DNA from: Chitinophaga caseinilytica | GTDB taxonomy: Bacteria > Bacteroidota > Bacteroidia > Chitinophagales > Chitinophagaceae | Assembly: GCF_038396765.1 (NCBI RefSeq) | Contig: NZ_CP150096.1 | Location: forward strand, 6,307,001-6,371,000 | Direction: 5' to 3' | DNA: 64,000 nt | Shown: positions 8,872-17,783 of the stretch, in pieces | Layout: every line of letters begins with the position of its first letter | How positions within the stretch are numbered: the first letter of the stretch is position 1 | Made by a program: the position numbers and the translations under genes | The notes under the pieces: model-generated | Database searches by the model: none | What the model was told of the DNA's origin: nothing | What the model saw: only the letters and a program-made list of their open reading frames with translations

Positions 8872-8937
8872 GTAGACAGTTTTTGGTTTTAGTAATTTTG
8901 CTGTTCGCGAAAATGATGAATATGAGATGGTATATGG

Positions 8938-9504
8938 CTATTCTTTTACGCGCTCGATGTATTCACCGGTTTTGGTGTTAATGCGGATCAGCTCGCCTTC
9001 GTTCACGAACAGGGGCACCATGATGGTAGCGCCGCCTTCAACGGTAGCAGGCTTCAGGGTGCGGGTAGCGGTATCGCCCTTCATGCCGGGCTCGGAATAG
9101 GTCACTTTCAGGACGATCTTGTCGGGCAATTCCACGGCCATGGGCAGTTCGGTCTCCGTGTTAATGGCGATCGCCACCTCGTCCCCGTCTTTGAGGAACT
9201 GGGGCGCGTCGATCATCTGCTCATTCACTACGATCTGCTCAAAAGTTTCTTTATCCATGAAATTGTACCCGCTTTCGTCCTGGTACAGAAACTGGTATGC
9301 TTTTTTCTCCACACGTACCGGATAGATGGTATCGCCGGAGTTCCAGGTGTGCTCGATAGAACGGCTATTGTCAACCCCCTTCAATTTGGCCCATACCTTG
9401 GCGGCTGCACGGGCGGTTTTATTCTGACCAAACTCTACAACAGAATATAAGCTGTTATCCAGCTTAATGATTAATCCTGTTCTGATATCTGCGGTGGTAG
9501 CCAT
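8938..9504 (-). CDS. efp: Elongation factor P, Arg32-type
   Basis: EF-P binds stalled ribosomes between the P and E sites and helps form peptide bonds at proline runs. The 188-residue length, the C-terminal YTEP-like segment (TYSEPGMKGDTATRTLKPATV) and the ending RINTKTGEYIERV fit the family. The tip of the modification loop reads NKTARAAAKV, putting arginine at residue 32. Most Bacteroidota I can recall have PGKG there, with the modified lysine. Pseudomonas-type EF-P, rhamnosylated on Arg32 by EarP, has NKSGRNAAVV. First gene of the efp-accB-accC operon. Confidence 0.93.
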   Translation of the reverse strand: MATTADIRTGLIIKLDNSLYSVVEFGQNKTARAAAKVWAKLKGVDNSRSIEHTWNSGDTIYPVRVEKKAYQFLYQDESGYNFMDKETFEQIVVNEQMIDAPQFLKDGDEVAIAINTETELPMAVELPDKIVLKVTYSEPGMKGDTATRTLKPATVEGGATIMVPLFVNEGELIRINTKTGEYIERVKE

Positions 9505-9547
9505 AAAAGGTCAAAGATTTAAAGTTAAAAATTTACATTAAGGATTG

Positions 9548-9577
9548 CAAAAGTAAAAATTTTAGAATATGAACAAA
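9548..9577 (-). promoter_or_regulatory. Bacteroidota-type promoter of efp-accB-accC
   Basis: On the minus strand TTTG (9574-9577) and TACTTTTG (9548-9555) are 18 bases apart. This matches the -33 TTTG and -7 TAnnTTTG elements used by the Bacteroidota primary sigma factor. The expected start of transcription lies about 35-40 bases before the efp ATG. Confidence 0.7.
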
Positions 9578-9669
9578 CAATTCTTGCCGGATTTCCCACA
9601 AAAGCGGTATAGATTTGACGGCGAACCGCTTGTGCGGATGATTACTTTAACAATAAAACAAATATAAAG

Positions 9670-10184
9670 ATGCGTACATGGTTATTCGTGCTTTTATGCC
9701 TCCCGACCCTGTTGAAGGCCCAATCCGGGCATAATCATGCTCATGAAAAACAACCGGGCGCCCCGCTCCCCCTTTCAAACAGTACAATTTCATCGCGCCT
9801 TTCCAGCTGACGGCCTATACCGGCCAGGTTTTCACCAAGAACGACATCCCCAAGGGCAGGCCGACCATGGTTTTCCTCTTCAGCGTGGAATGCGACCATT
9901 GTGCGCATATGACGGAAGACATTCTCCGGAACATCGACAAATTCAAAAAATCGAACATCCTCATGGTAACGCCTTTCAAACTCGAAAGGATGAAGGCCTG
10001 GTACGACCAATACAAGATCGGGAATTACCCCAATATCATCATGGCGGCAGAGCCTACACGGCAGATCGTATATTACTATGACCTGCACAACTTTCCCGGT
10101 GTTTACCTCTACAACAGGAAAGGCCAGCTGGAAGCGGATTACGAAGGTACGGTTAAACTGGACACCGTGTTAAAGCATTTGTAA
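9670..10184 (+). pseudogene. Exported thioredoxin-fold protein, frameshifted
   Basis: ATG 9670 opens a signal peptide (MRTWLFVLLCLPTLLKAQS) and a His-rich stretch, but this frame stops soon after. From about 9774 another frame continues with FKQYNFIAPFQLTAYTG and the thioredoxin-like segment FLFSVECDHCAHM, ending in GVYLYNRKGQLEADYEG. Adding one C to the C5 run at 9768-9772 joins both into a 171-residue exported protein with a CDHC redox motif. It was probably a periplasmic thiol-disulfide protein. The homopolymer location makes sequencing error likely. Confidence 0.75.
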
Positions 10185-10302
10185 ATTTTCCGGAAGGGCC
10201 GCCGAAAGGGGAAATTTTAGCAGTTTCCTCCGAAATTACGGTTCCGATATCCTATTTTTGTTACCCAATTAATTCTTCACCTTTTTAAAATATTCAGATA
10301 CG

Positions 10303-11241
10303 ATGAAAGTAACTGTTGTAGGAGCTGGAAATGTGGGCGCAACATGCGCTAACGTGCTGGCCCACAGAGATTTCCTGCAGGAAGTAGTTTTGCTGGACAT
10401 CAAGGAAGGAACCGCAGAAGGCAAGGCACTCGACACCTGGCAGCAAGCGCCGATCGATTACTACAGCACCAAAGTGACCGGCGTTACCAACGACTATGCT
10501 AAAACCGCCAACAGCGACGTGGTAGTGATCACCTCCGGCCTCCCCCGCAAACCGGGCATGAGCCGCGACGACCTGATTTCCACCAACGCCAATATCGTTA
10601 AATCTGTTACCGAGAATATCGCCAAACATTCTCCCGACGCCATCATCGTTGTGGTTTCCAACCCGCTGGACGTTATGACGTACTGCGCGTTCCTCACCGC
10701 GAAGAAAGACAGCTCCAAAGTGTTCGGCATGGCAGGTATCCTCGATACCGCCCGCTACCGCGCTTTCCTGGCAGACGAGCTCGGCTGCTCCCCGAAAGAC
10801 ATCCAGGCCATCCTCATGGGCGGTCATGGAGACACCATGGTGCCCCTCCCCCGCTACACCACCGTTGCCGGTATCCCCGTTACGGAACTGATCGCCAACG
10901 ATAAACTGGAAGCGATCATCCAACGCACCAAAGTAGGCGGCGGCGAAATCGTGAACCTGCTCGGCACTTCCGCCTGGTACGCTCCCGGCGCAGCTGCAGC
11001 TCAAATGGTAGAAGCCATCCTGAAAGATGAAAAACGCATCTTCCCCGTTTGCGCTTGGCTCACCGGCGAATACGGCCTGAAAGACATCTACCTCGGCGTG
11101 CCCGTAGTACTCGGCAAGAAAGGTATCGAGAAAATCATCGAACTGGACCTGAACGAGGGCGAAAAAGAACTCCTCAACACTTCCGCCAAACACGTGAAAG
11201 AAGTGATGGACGTACTCGACAACATGAAAACTCCTGCCTAA
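10303..11241 (+). CDS. mdh: Malate dehydrogenase
   Basis: Oxidises malate to oxaloacetate with NAD+ in the TCA cycle. The 312 residues include the NAD loop GAGNVG (7-12), the substrate arginines of PRKPGMSR (82 and 88), the Asp148/His175 proton relay (ILDTAR and GGHGDTM) and the Asn of VSNPLDV. It belongs to the lactate-dehydrogenase-like class of malate dehydrogenases. It appears monocistronic, with its own terminator 20 bases after the stop. Confidence 0.95.
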   Translation: MKVTVVGAGNVGATCANVLAHRDFLQEVVLLDIKEGTAEGKALDTWQQAPIDYYSTKVTGVTNDYAKTANSDVVVITSGLPRKPGMSRDDLISTNANIVKSVTENIAKHSPDAIIVVVSNPLDVMTYCAFLTAKKDSSKVFGMAGILDTARYRAFLADELGCSPKDIQAILMGGHGDTMVPLPRYTTVAGIPVTELIANDKLEAIIQRTKVGGGEIVNLLGTSAWYAPGAAAAQMVEAILKDEKRIFPVCAWLTGEYGLKDIYLGVPVVLGKKGIEKIIELDLNEGEKELLNTSAKHVKEVMDVLDNMKTPA

Positions 11242-11260
11242 CCAAGGCGCAATATCTTCC

Positions 11261-11293
11261 GGAAAGCACCTGGCAACAGGTGCTTTCCTTTTT
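11261..11293 (+). terminator. mdh terminator
   Basis: A perfect 12-base stem, GGAAAGCACCTG (11261-11272) with CAGGTGCTTTCC (11277-11288), has a GCAA loop and is followed by Ts. Confidence 0.9.
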
Positions 11294-11385
11294 CCATTCA
11301 GCCCCGCCCGTTCATATCATTGATTATCGTACCTTTGGCCCGGGCTATATCAACTAAAATCATCACCGGCCCCCAAAACCATATC

Positions 11386-11961
11386 ATGAGCAGGCTCCTG
11401 ATTGCCATACTGTTATGCTCTTCGTTGGCCTCGATTGCACAAAGCCCGGTCTGGAAAGCGGACCGCGAAAGATCGTCTGTGTCCTTTTCCGTCACCCATC
11501 TCATGATCTCCAAAGTGGAAGGCCACTTCCGGGAATTCGACGGCGAAATCTCCGCCGCAAAACCCGACTTCACCGACGCCTCCATCAAATTCGATGTAGA
11601 CGCTTTCAGCATCACAACGGGAGACGATAAGCGCGACAACCATCTCAAATCGAGCGATTTCCTCCATGCAGAACAATTCCCCAAACTGTCTTTCCGCAGC
11701 ACCGCCTTCCGCCGCATCACCGAAGGCAGATACCAGCTGGAAGGAGACCTCACCATCCGCGACGTCACCCGCCGCGTCAAATTCAACGTCGCCTACGGCG
11801 GCACCACCACCGAAGGCAACCGGCAAAGAGCCACTTTCAAAGCCACTACGTATATCAACCGGTTCGATTATAATTTACAGTGGGACAAACTGACCGAAGC
11901 AGGGGGCATGGTAGTAGATAAAATGGTCAGCATCATACTCAAACTCGAGTTCGTAAAATAG
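11386..11961 (+). CDS. YceI family exported lipid-binding-like protein
   Basis: The start at 11386 gives a clear signal peptide (SRLLIAILLCSSLASIAQS); an upstream in-frame start would not. The mature part has the YceI features: WKADRERSSVSFSVTH near the N-terminus, GEI/F...D.F.I.T.D..RD.HLKS (about residues 50-90) and a final beta-strand with MVSIILKLEF. YceI proteins are periplasmic lipocalin-like barrels that bind isoprenoid-type lipids; the ligand here is unknown. A TACCTTTG element (11329-11336) may be its -7 box. A MarR regulator follows on the same strand. Confidence 0.85.
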   Translation: MSRLLIAILLCSSLASIAQSPVWKADRERSSVSFSVTHLMISKVEGHFREFDGEISAAKPDFTDASIKFDVDAFSITTGDDKRDNHLKSSDFLHAEQFPKLSFRSTAFRRITEGRYQLEGDLTIRDVTRRVKFNVAYGGTTTEGNRQRATFKATTYINRFDYNLQWDKLTEAGGMVVDKMVSIILKLEFVK

Positions 11962-12036
11962 TAAAGGGCCGCCACAGGGTCGAGGAAATCTCTGTTTGCC
12001 GCCAATCCGTTAATTTGCAAGATATTATTGCCGCAT

Positions 12037-12501
12037 ATGTCCAATATCGAAAAATTGATCTCTATCAGGAATTTCACCAGTGAACACCATAAAGGTCTGG
12101 TCAGCCTCATCTTCGTAGGCAACTGGATCATCTCCAAACACCAGAACTTTTTCAAGGAGTACGACATCACCATGCAGCAGTTCAACATCCTGCGCATCCT
12201 CCGCGGTCAACACCCCAAATCCGCCAGCATCAACACCCTCAAGGAAAGAATGCTCGATAAAATGAGCGACGTTTCCCGCCTCGTGGAACGGCTCCGCAAA
12301 GCCGACCTCGTGGAAAGAAAAAGCTGCGAGGCAGACCGCCGCGCCGTAGATGTGAAAATTACCCAGAAAGGCCTGCAACTATTGAAAGAAATCGACGAGA
12401 AAATTTTCGTACTGGAAGAAACCCTCAAAACCACGTTGACAGACAAGGAAGTAGCACAACTGAACAAACTGCTCGATAAACTCCTTGGCGCCTACGAATA
12501 G
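12037..12501 (+). CDS. MarR family transcriptional regulator
   Basis: A 154-residue winged-helix protein. The recognition region (about residues 55-110) has the MarR pattern: TMQQFNILRILRG, then LKERMLDKMSDVSRLVERL and the wing DRRAVDVKITQKG. MarR dimers usually repress neighbouring genes and let go on binding small aromatic or oxidised ligands. Start ATG 12037 is chosen over a TTG nine bases upstream. It follows yceI by 75 bases and converges with the MFS gene at 12505, so yceI or the transporter may be its target. Confidence 0.85.
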   Translation: MSNIEKLISIRNFTSEHHKGLVSLIFVGNWIISKHQNFFKEYDITMQQFNILRILRGQHPKSASINTLKERMLDKMSDVSRLVERLRKADLVERKSCEADRRAVDVKITQKGLQLLKEIDEKIFVLEETLKTTLTDKEVAQLNKLLDKLLGAYE

Positions 12502-12504
12502 CCG

Positions 12505-13749
12505 TTACTCCTCCACATAATCCAGGTCTTTCCCGAACGTTTCCTCCATGGAATACGCGAACCCGAACGCCAGCACGATGCAGATCACACCCGTGGCCAG
12601 GCCGCTCTGGAGGTAACTGAGCCCTGCCGTCTGCAAACCGCCGAACATCAGCGAGATCACCGGCAGCATGCCCCGCGCGTAATTGGGTACCGTAGTAGCC
12701 GCCGTGGCGCGGAGGTTGGTACCGAACTGCTCGGCCGCCACCGTTACGAAAATCGCCCAGAAGCCCACGCTGAAACCCATGACGCCGCAAACCGTGTAGA
12801 ACAGTTGCACGCTGGCGCCGTACAGGTTGAAATACAGCACCACGCTGATCAATACGAGGGTATAAAAAATATACAGCACCTTTTTCCGGCTGCGCATGAT
12901 TTGACTGAGGTACCCGCTGGCCAGGTCGCCGAACGTCAGCGCGGCGTAACAGATCATAATGGCCTTACCGGGGTTGATAGGCCCCTGCACGCCCATTTTC
13001 TCCGCAAACGCGTTGGAGAACGTCATGAGGATGCCCACCACGTACCAGGTCGGCAGCCCGATCATGATACATTTCAGGTAACGGAAGAACCGCTCCTTGC
13101 TGGTGAAGAATTTGAAATAATTGCCGCGGCTCACACTGCTTTGTTTGATATTGTTGAACATCCCCGACTCTACTACGCTGATGCGCAGGATGAGGAGCGC
13201 CAGGCCCAGGCCACCGCCGATGTAATAGCAGATCCGCCAGTTATCGCCGAAATATTCCGACACGAAATAAGCCGCCACGGCCCCGGAGATGCCCACACTC
13301 GCCACGATCATCGTGCCGATGCCCCGCTTTTCCTTCGGCAGCACTTCCGACACGAGGGTGATCCCCGCGCCCAGCTCGCCCGCCAGGCCAAGCCCCGCGA
13401 TGAACCGCCAAACCATATACCAGAAAATGGCATTTTCTCCCCCTATCATCCCGTTGGCAACATTCGCCACGGAATAAAGCAGGATCGATCCGAAAAGTAC
13501 AGAAAGCCGGCCGCGCTTATCGCCCAGCACGCCCCAGATAATACCGCCGATCAGCATCCCGATCATCTGGATATTGATCAGCCACATGCCCACGGAATCG
13601 ATTTTGTCGGCCGAAACGCCCAGCGAGGTAAGACTTTTAATACGGATGATGCCAAAAAGCAACAGATCGTAAATATCGACGAAGTAACCCAGGGAAGCCA
13701 CGATCACGGCGGCGTTCAACAATTTGACGGGTTTGCTGGCGGAATTCAT
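12505..13749 (-). CDS. MFS transporter (metabolite:H+ symporter-like)
   Basis: The 414-residue protein has 12 predicted membrane segments and the MFS loop signature GDKRGRLSVLFG after the second segment. Family features include an acidic DIYDLLLFG in helix 1 and RFIAGLGLAGELGAG in helix 4, as in the sugar and aromatic-acid:H+ symporters. The substrate cannot be read from sequence. ATG 13749 is preferred over an in-frame ATG 19 codons upstream, which would place a charged tail before helix 1 and overlap a terminator. It ends three bases from the convergent MarR gene. Confidence 0.8.
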   Translation of the reverse strand: MNSASKPVKLLNAAVIVASLGYFVDIYDLLLFGIIRIKSLTSLGVSADKIDSVGMWLINIQMIGMLIGGIIWGVLGDKRGRLSVLFGSILLYSVANVANGMIGGENAIFWYMVWRFIAGLGLAGELGAGITLVSEVLPKEKRGIGTMIVASVGISGAVAAYFVSEYFGDNWRICYYIGGGLGLALLILRISVVESGMFNNIKQSSVSRGNYFKFFTSKERFFRYLKCIMIGLPTWYVVGILMTFSNAFAEKMGVQGPINPGKAIMICYAALTFGDLASGYLSQIMRSRKKVLYIFYTLVLISVVLYFNLYGASVQLFYTVCGVMGFSVGFWAIFVTVAAEQFGTNLRATAATTVPNYARGMLPVISLMFGGLQTAGLSYLQSGLATGVICIVLAFGFAYSMEETFGKDLDYVEE

Positions 13750-13785
13750 AAAGGACAAGATTTTCGGTTGATACGTGGACTTTAT

Positions 13786-13821
13786 ACAAAAAAGAAAGAG
13801 ACGCAAATTTATTGCGTCTCT
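13786..13821 (-). terminator. DedA terminator
   Basis: A ten-base stem, AGAGACGCAA (13797-13806) with TTGCGTCTCT (13812-13821), is followed on the minus strand by TTTCTTTTTT. It closes the dedA transcript before the MFS gene. Confidence 0.75.
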
Positions 13822-13838
13822 CTAAATATCAAAATTTA

Positions 13839-14540
13839 TTATGATTTTATTTCTTCCCGCTTTTCCGGCGTTTCGATCGGATGCCCTTCTTCATCGAAAT
13901 TGGCGTGGATGCCCGATTTGCCGAAAATCAGCTTGATCGCCACCGGCAGCGTCGTGATCACCACGATGATGACGATGATCCATTCCAGGTGGTCTTTCAG
14001 GGTGGGGAAAGCTTTATCGAGGAAGTGGCCGGCCAGCATGAGCGAGAACACCCAAGTGAACGAGCCGATGATGTTCCAGAACATGAATTTTTTCCGTTCC
14101 ATCCCTACGATCCCTGCGATGATCGGGGCGAATGTGCGGACGATGGGCAGGAAACGGGCCACGAAAATGGCACCGCCACCATATTTGTCATATACTTCCT
14201 TCGCCTGCCAGAGGTGTTTTTTCTTGAACAGGAAGGTATCTTTTCTTTTAAACAGGATGGGCCCGGTCTTGCGGCCGAACCAATACCCCACGATATTTCC
14301 GAGCACGCCCATGATCGCGATGAGGGTCATCATCACCAGGAGCGGCATATTGAAAAAGCTTTCGGCCAACAGTTCGGCATAAATACCGGCAACAAAAAGC
14401 AGGGAATCCCCCGGGAGGAAAAATCCAATAAACAAGCCCGTTTCCGCGAAAATGATCGCGAGAATCAGGTAATATCCTCCGTTTGCAATAATCCACTCAG
14501 GGTTAAGAATGTGCTTGAAAAAATCTATGATCTGGTCCAT
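13839..14540 (-). CDS. DedA family membrane protein
   Basis: The 233 residues contain the DedA/SNARE-associated core: ETGLFIGFFLPGDSLLFVAG (about 30-50), GNIVGYWFGRKTGP and FVARFLPIVRTFAPIIAG with the essential arginines. DedA proteins are inner-membrane transporters linked to lipid-carrier recycling (some flip undecaprenyl phosphate) and membrane potential. The protein has about five membrane segments and an acidic, hydrophilic tail. Upstream on the same strand is a dicarboxylate symporter gene. Confidence 0.88.
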   Translation of the reverse strand: MDQIIDFFKHILNPEWIIANGGYYLILAIIFAETGLFIGFFLPGDSLLFVAGIYAELLAESFFNMPLLVMMTLIAIMGVLGNIVGYWFGRKTGPILFKRKDTFLFKKKHLWQAKEVYDKYGGGAIFVARFLPIVRTFAPIIAGIVGMERKKFMFWNIIGSFTWVFSLMLAGHFLDKAFPTLKDHLEWIIVIIVVITTLPVAIKLIFGKSGIHANFDEEGHPIETPEKREEIKS

Positions 14541-14623
14541 GCTAATGTTTAAAAACTATAGTTAAGCGGCTAAAAATAATCTTTTATATGTCAAGAGGAA
14601 GTTAATATTTCCTGAAATAGGCC

Positions 14624-16003
14624 TTAGGCCTTGGTTTCAGGCGGGAGTTCCTTAAAATCGACCTCTCCTTCCCACTTCCCGATCACGGCGGTGGCCAAAC
14701 AGTTGCCGATCACGTTTACCGAGGTACGGGCCATGTCCATCAGCTCGTCGATCCCCAAAATGAGGAAAACCGGCCAGGTGGGCAGGTGGAACGAGGCCAC
14801 GGTGCCGAGGATGATCACCAGGGTGGCGCGGGGAACGCCGGCTACGCCCTTGCTCGTGAGCATGAGCGTAAACACCATGAGGATCTGCTGGGGCCAGGTA
14901 AGCGGGGTGCCGGCCGCCTGGGCCACGAACACCGACGCCAGGGCCAGGTACAGGGTGGAACCGTCGAGGTTGAAGCTGTAACCGGTCGGCATCACGAACG
15001 CGATGATCTTCCGCGGAACGCCCATTCTTTCCATGGCTTCCATGGCTTTCGGCAGGGCGGATTCCGAGCTGGTGGTGGCAAAGGCGATGGAAACGGGCTC
15101 GGAAATTTCCTTGATGAACCGTTTGATGGGCAGGCCGATGATCAGCGCCACCGGTACAAAAACCAGCAGCACGAACGCAATGAGCGCCACATACAGGGTA
15201 AGGAGCAGTTTCAAAAGGTTCCCCAGCACATCGAGCCCTCCATGGCCCACGGTATAGGCGATGGCCGCACCCACGCCCACCGGCGCGAAGTACATGACGA
15301 TGTTGGTGAATTTGAACATGGTCTCGGAAAGACTGCCGCAGAAATCCAGCATGGGCTGGCGCATTTTGTCTTTCACCATGAGCAGCGCGATCCCGAAGAT
15401 GACGCTGAACACCACGATGGGGAGGATTTCGCCATGATAGATCGATTTGGCGATGTTTTCGGGGAAGATGTGGAGGATGATATCCTGCCAGTTCTGCGGT
15501 TTGGTGGCCGGCAGCACTTCATGGCCTGCGGGAGGCTGCGGAACGCCGACGCCCGCCTGCGAAATGTTAATGGCGGCCAGGCCGATGAACAGGGCGATGG
15601 TAGTAACGATCTCGAAATAAACGAGTGATTTCCAACCCATACGGCCCACCTGTTTAATATCGGAGTGCCCGGCGATGCCCACCACCAGCGTGGCGAAAAG
15701 CAGCGGGGCGATGATGGTTTTGATCAGTTGCAGGAAGACTTTACTGAGCACCTGGAAGTTCACGGCGATGGCCGGCCAGTCGTGCCCCAGTTCTCCGCCC
15801 ACCAGCATGCTCACGAGGATCCAGGTGGTGAGGGATTTTTTAGCGATGGCAAACCAAACGAATGCCGCAACCGTGATCCAGCGGGTGATCACAAGGATAT
15901 CCTGCGGAATGGATAACGCAGTGTATATATCAATGACATGCAAGATGGCAACGATCGTTAAAACGATAAATGCGGTGATGCCTGCCTTCCGTTTATTCAT
16001 CAT
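14624..16003 (-). CDS. Dicarboxylate/amino acid:cation symporter (DAACS)
   Basis: A sodium- or proton-coupled carrier for dicarboxylates or acidic amino acids, in the GltP/DctA family. The 459-residue sequence has the hairpin and substrate-site motifs SFNLDGSTLY and TSKGVAGVPRA and the serine-rich hairpin ATTSSESALPKA. An extra hydrophobic segment precedes the family core (about residues 1-60). It may be cotranscribed with dedA, 83 bases downstream. The C-terminus is short and soluble. Confidence 0.88.
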   Translation of the reverse strand: MMNKRKAGITAFIVLTIVAILHVIDIYTALSIPQDILVITRWITVAAFVWFAIAKKSLTTWILVSMLVGGELGHDWPAIAVNFQVLSKVFLQLIKTIIAPLLFATLVVGIAGHSDIKQVGRMGWKSLVYFEIVTTIALFIGLAAINISQAGVGVPQPPAGHEVLPATKPQNWQDIILHIFPENIAKSIYHGEILPIVVFSVIFGIALLMVKDKMRQPMLDFCGSLSETMFKFTNIVMYFAPVGVGAAIAYTVGHGGLDVLGNLLKLLLTLYVALIAFVLLVFVPVALIIGLPIKRFIKEISEPVSIAFATTSSESALPKAMEAMERMGVPRKIIAFVMPTGYSFNLDGSTLYLALASVFVAQAAGTPLTWPQQILMVFTLMLTSKGVAGVPRATLVIILGTVASFHLPTWPVFLILGIDELMDMARTSVNVIGNCLATAVIGKWEGEVDFKELPPETKA

Positions 16004-16133
16004 GAAATAGAGGTGATTTTAGGTTTAGATGCGACAAAAATTGCCCAAAAATAAGGTTCTCGGTCGAAAATTCCCGCAGATGGGCATTACCGCTCGTACA
16101 TAAAATAAAATATGGGGTTTATCATTAAGACAC

Positions 16134-16141
16134 TATATTTG
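16134..16141 (+). promoter_or_regulatory. Possible -7 element of the amino acid permease gene
   Basis: TATATTTG fits TAnnTTTG and lies 53 bases before the ATG at 16195. No good TTTG is found at the expected upstream distance. Confidence 0.35.
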
Positions 16142-16194
16142 GCGATCTATAAAACAAATCTAACCGCTAATATCAACCACAACCCTCTATTTGT

Positions 16195-17643
16195 ATGAGT
16201 AGACTCTTTGTCAAAAAGCCGCTTGCACAGTTATTCTCGGAAGCTTCCGATTCTGAAAAAGGGCTTAAAAGGTCTTTAACTGCCACCAGCCTCGTCGCAC
16301 TCGGTATCGGCGCCATCATCGGCGCGGGCCTCTTTTCCCTTACCGGGCTGGCCGCCGCCAACAACGCCGGCCCTGCCGTAACGCTTTCCTTCGTGATCGG
16401 CGCCATCGGATGCGCATTCGCCGGCCTTTGCTACGCCGAATTCGCTTCCATGATCCCCATCGCGGGCAGCGCCTACACTTACAGCTACGCCACCATGGGC
16501 GAATTCCTCGCCTGGATCATCGGGTGGGACCTCGTGCTCGAATACGCACTCGGTGCCGCCACCGTTTCCATCAGTTGGTCGCAATACCTTGTCAAATTCC
16601 TCCATCACTACAATATTCATTTGCCGGCGCAGCTCACCGCCTCGCCGTTCGAAACCGTCACTATGCTCGACGGGTCTACGGTAACCGGTATCATGAACCT
16701 TCCTGCAGTCCTGATCATCATCGCGCTGTCGCTCCTGCTGATCCGCGGCACCCGTGAATCTGCCCTGCTGAACGGTTTGCTCGTTGCCCTGAAAGTTGTA
16801 GTGGTACTGGTATTCATCGCAGTAGGCTGGGGCCACGTAAACCCTGCCAACTACGATCCCTACATTCCCGCCAACACCGGCGAATTCGGTCACTTCGGCA
16901 TTTCCGGCCTGTTCCGCGGCGCTGCCGTGGTGTTCTTCGCCTTCATCGGGTTCGATGCGGTGTCTACCGCCGCCCAGGAAGCCAAGAACCCCAAGCGCGA
17001 CATGCCCATCGGCATCCTCGGCTCCCTCGCCATCTGTACCATATTATATGTACTGTTCGCGCACGTGATGACCGGCCTGGCCAACTATACCGAGTTCAAG
17101 GACAGCGCCGCCCCCGTAGCCATCGCCATCGCCAAAACGCCCTACGCCTGGCTGCAACAGGCTATCATCCTGGCCATCCTCGCAGGTTACACTTCCGTGA
17201 TCCTCGTGATGCTCCTGGGCCAAAGCCGGGTGTTCTATTCCATGTCGCTCGACGGCCTCCTGCCCAAAACCTTCTCGCAGGTACACAAAAAATACCGCAC
17301 ACCGTATAAAGCCAACATCCTGTTCATGGTGTTTACCAGCCTTTTCGGCGCCTTCGTTCCCGTACATATCGTGGGCGAAATGGTGAGCATCGGTACCCTG
17401 TTCGCTTTCGTGCTGGTTTGCGTGGGCGTGATCGTGATGCGCAAAACCGATCCTGATGTACCGCGCGCTTTCAAAGTACCCCTGGTACCGGTGGTGCCCA
17501 TCATCGGCATCATCATCTGCCTGGCGCTCATGGCATCCCTCCCGCTCGATACCTGGCTGCGCCTCGCCGCCTGGATGGGCCTGGGCCTCGTGATCTACTT
17601 CGCCTATAGCAAGAATCACAGCAAACTCGGCAACAAACTGTAA
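16195..17643 (+). CDS. APC family amino acid permease (cationic amino acid transporter type)
   Basis: A 482-residue, 12-helix carrier. The unwound helix-1 motif IGAIIGAGLFSLTG and the helix-6 segment FFAFIGFDAVSTAAQEAKNPKRDMP are typical of the CAT/YfnA subgroup, which imports amino acids with protons. A cytosolic N-terminal helix (about residues 1-30) precedes helix 1. It is divergent from the DAACS gene and has its own terminator, so it is probably a single-gene transcript. Confidence 0.9.
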   Translation: MSRLFVKKPLAQLFSEASDSEKGLKRSLTATSLVALGIGAIIGAGLFSLTGLAAANNAGPAVTLSFVIGAIGCAFAGLCYAEFASMIPIAGSAYTYSYATMGEFLAWIIGWDLVLEYALGAATVSISWSQYLVKFLHHYNIHLPAQLTASPFETVTMLDGSTVTGIMNLPAVLIIIALSLLLIRGTRESALLNGLLVALKVVVVLVFIAVGWGHVNPANYDPYIPANTGEFGHFGISGLFRGAAVVFFAFIGFDAVSTAAQEAKNPKRDMPIGILGSLAICTILYVLFAHVMTGLANYTEFKDSAAPVAIAIAKTPYAWLQQAIILAILAGYTSVILVMLLGQSRVFYSMSLDGLLPKTFSQVHKKYRTPYKANILFMVFTSLFGAFVPVHIVGEMVSIGTLFAFVLVCVGVIVMRKTDPDVPRAFKVPLVPVVPIIGIIICLALMASLPLDTWLRLAAWMGLGLVIYFAYSKNHSKLGNKL

Positions 17644-17661
17644 CCAAACACCCATCATACA

Positions 17662-17692
17662 AAATCCCGCCAGCCATGGCGGGATTTTTATT
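17662..17692 (+). terminator. Amino acid permease terminator
   Basis: AAATCCCGCC (17662-17671) and GGCGGGATTT (17678-17687) form a perfect ten-base stem, followed by a T-rich tail. Confidence 0.9.
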
Positions 17693-17783
17693 TCCGGTAA
17701 TCCCAGATTTGACGGGAATTTAATATTTTTGCAGCCTCCTTATCACCGGCCTCCGGAGCATAAGGCAAACTCTTTCAAACATT

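Noticed and set aside
12805..14382. A long plus-strand frame opposite the MFS and DedA genes
   Set aside because: Both minus-strand genes have clear family motifs. The plus frame is His/Asp-rich, as expected from reversed membrane-protein codons.
16195..17643. Possible CRISPR or phage-like content near the transporters
   Set aside because: No direct repeats with spacers, integrase or structural phage genes were seen anywhere in the window.
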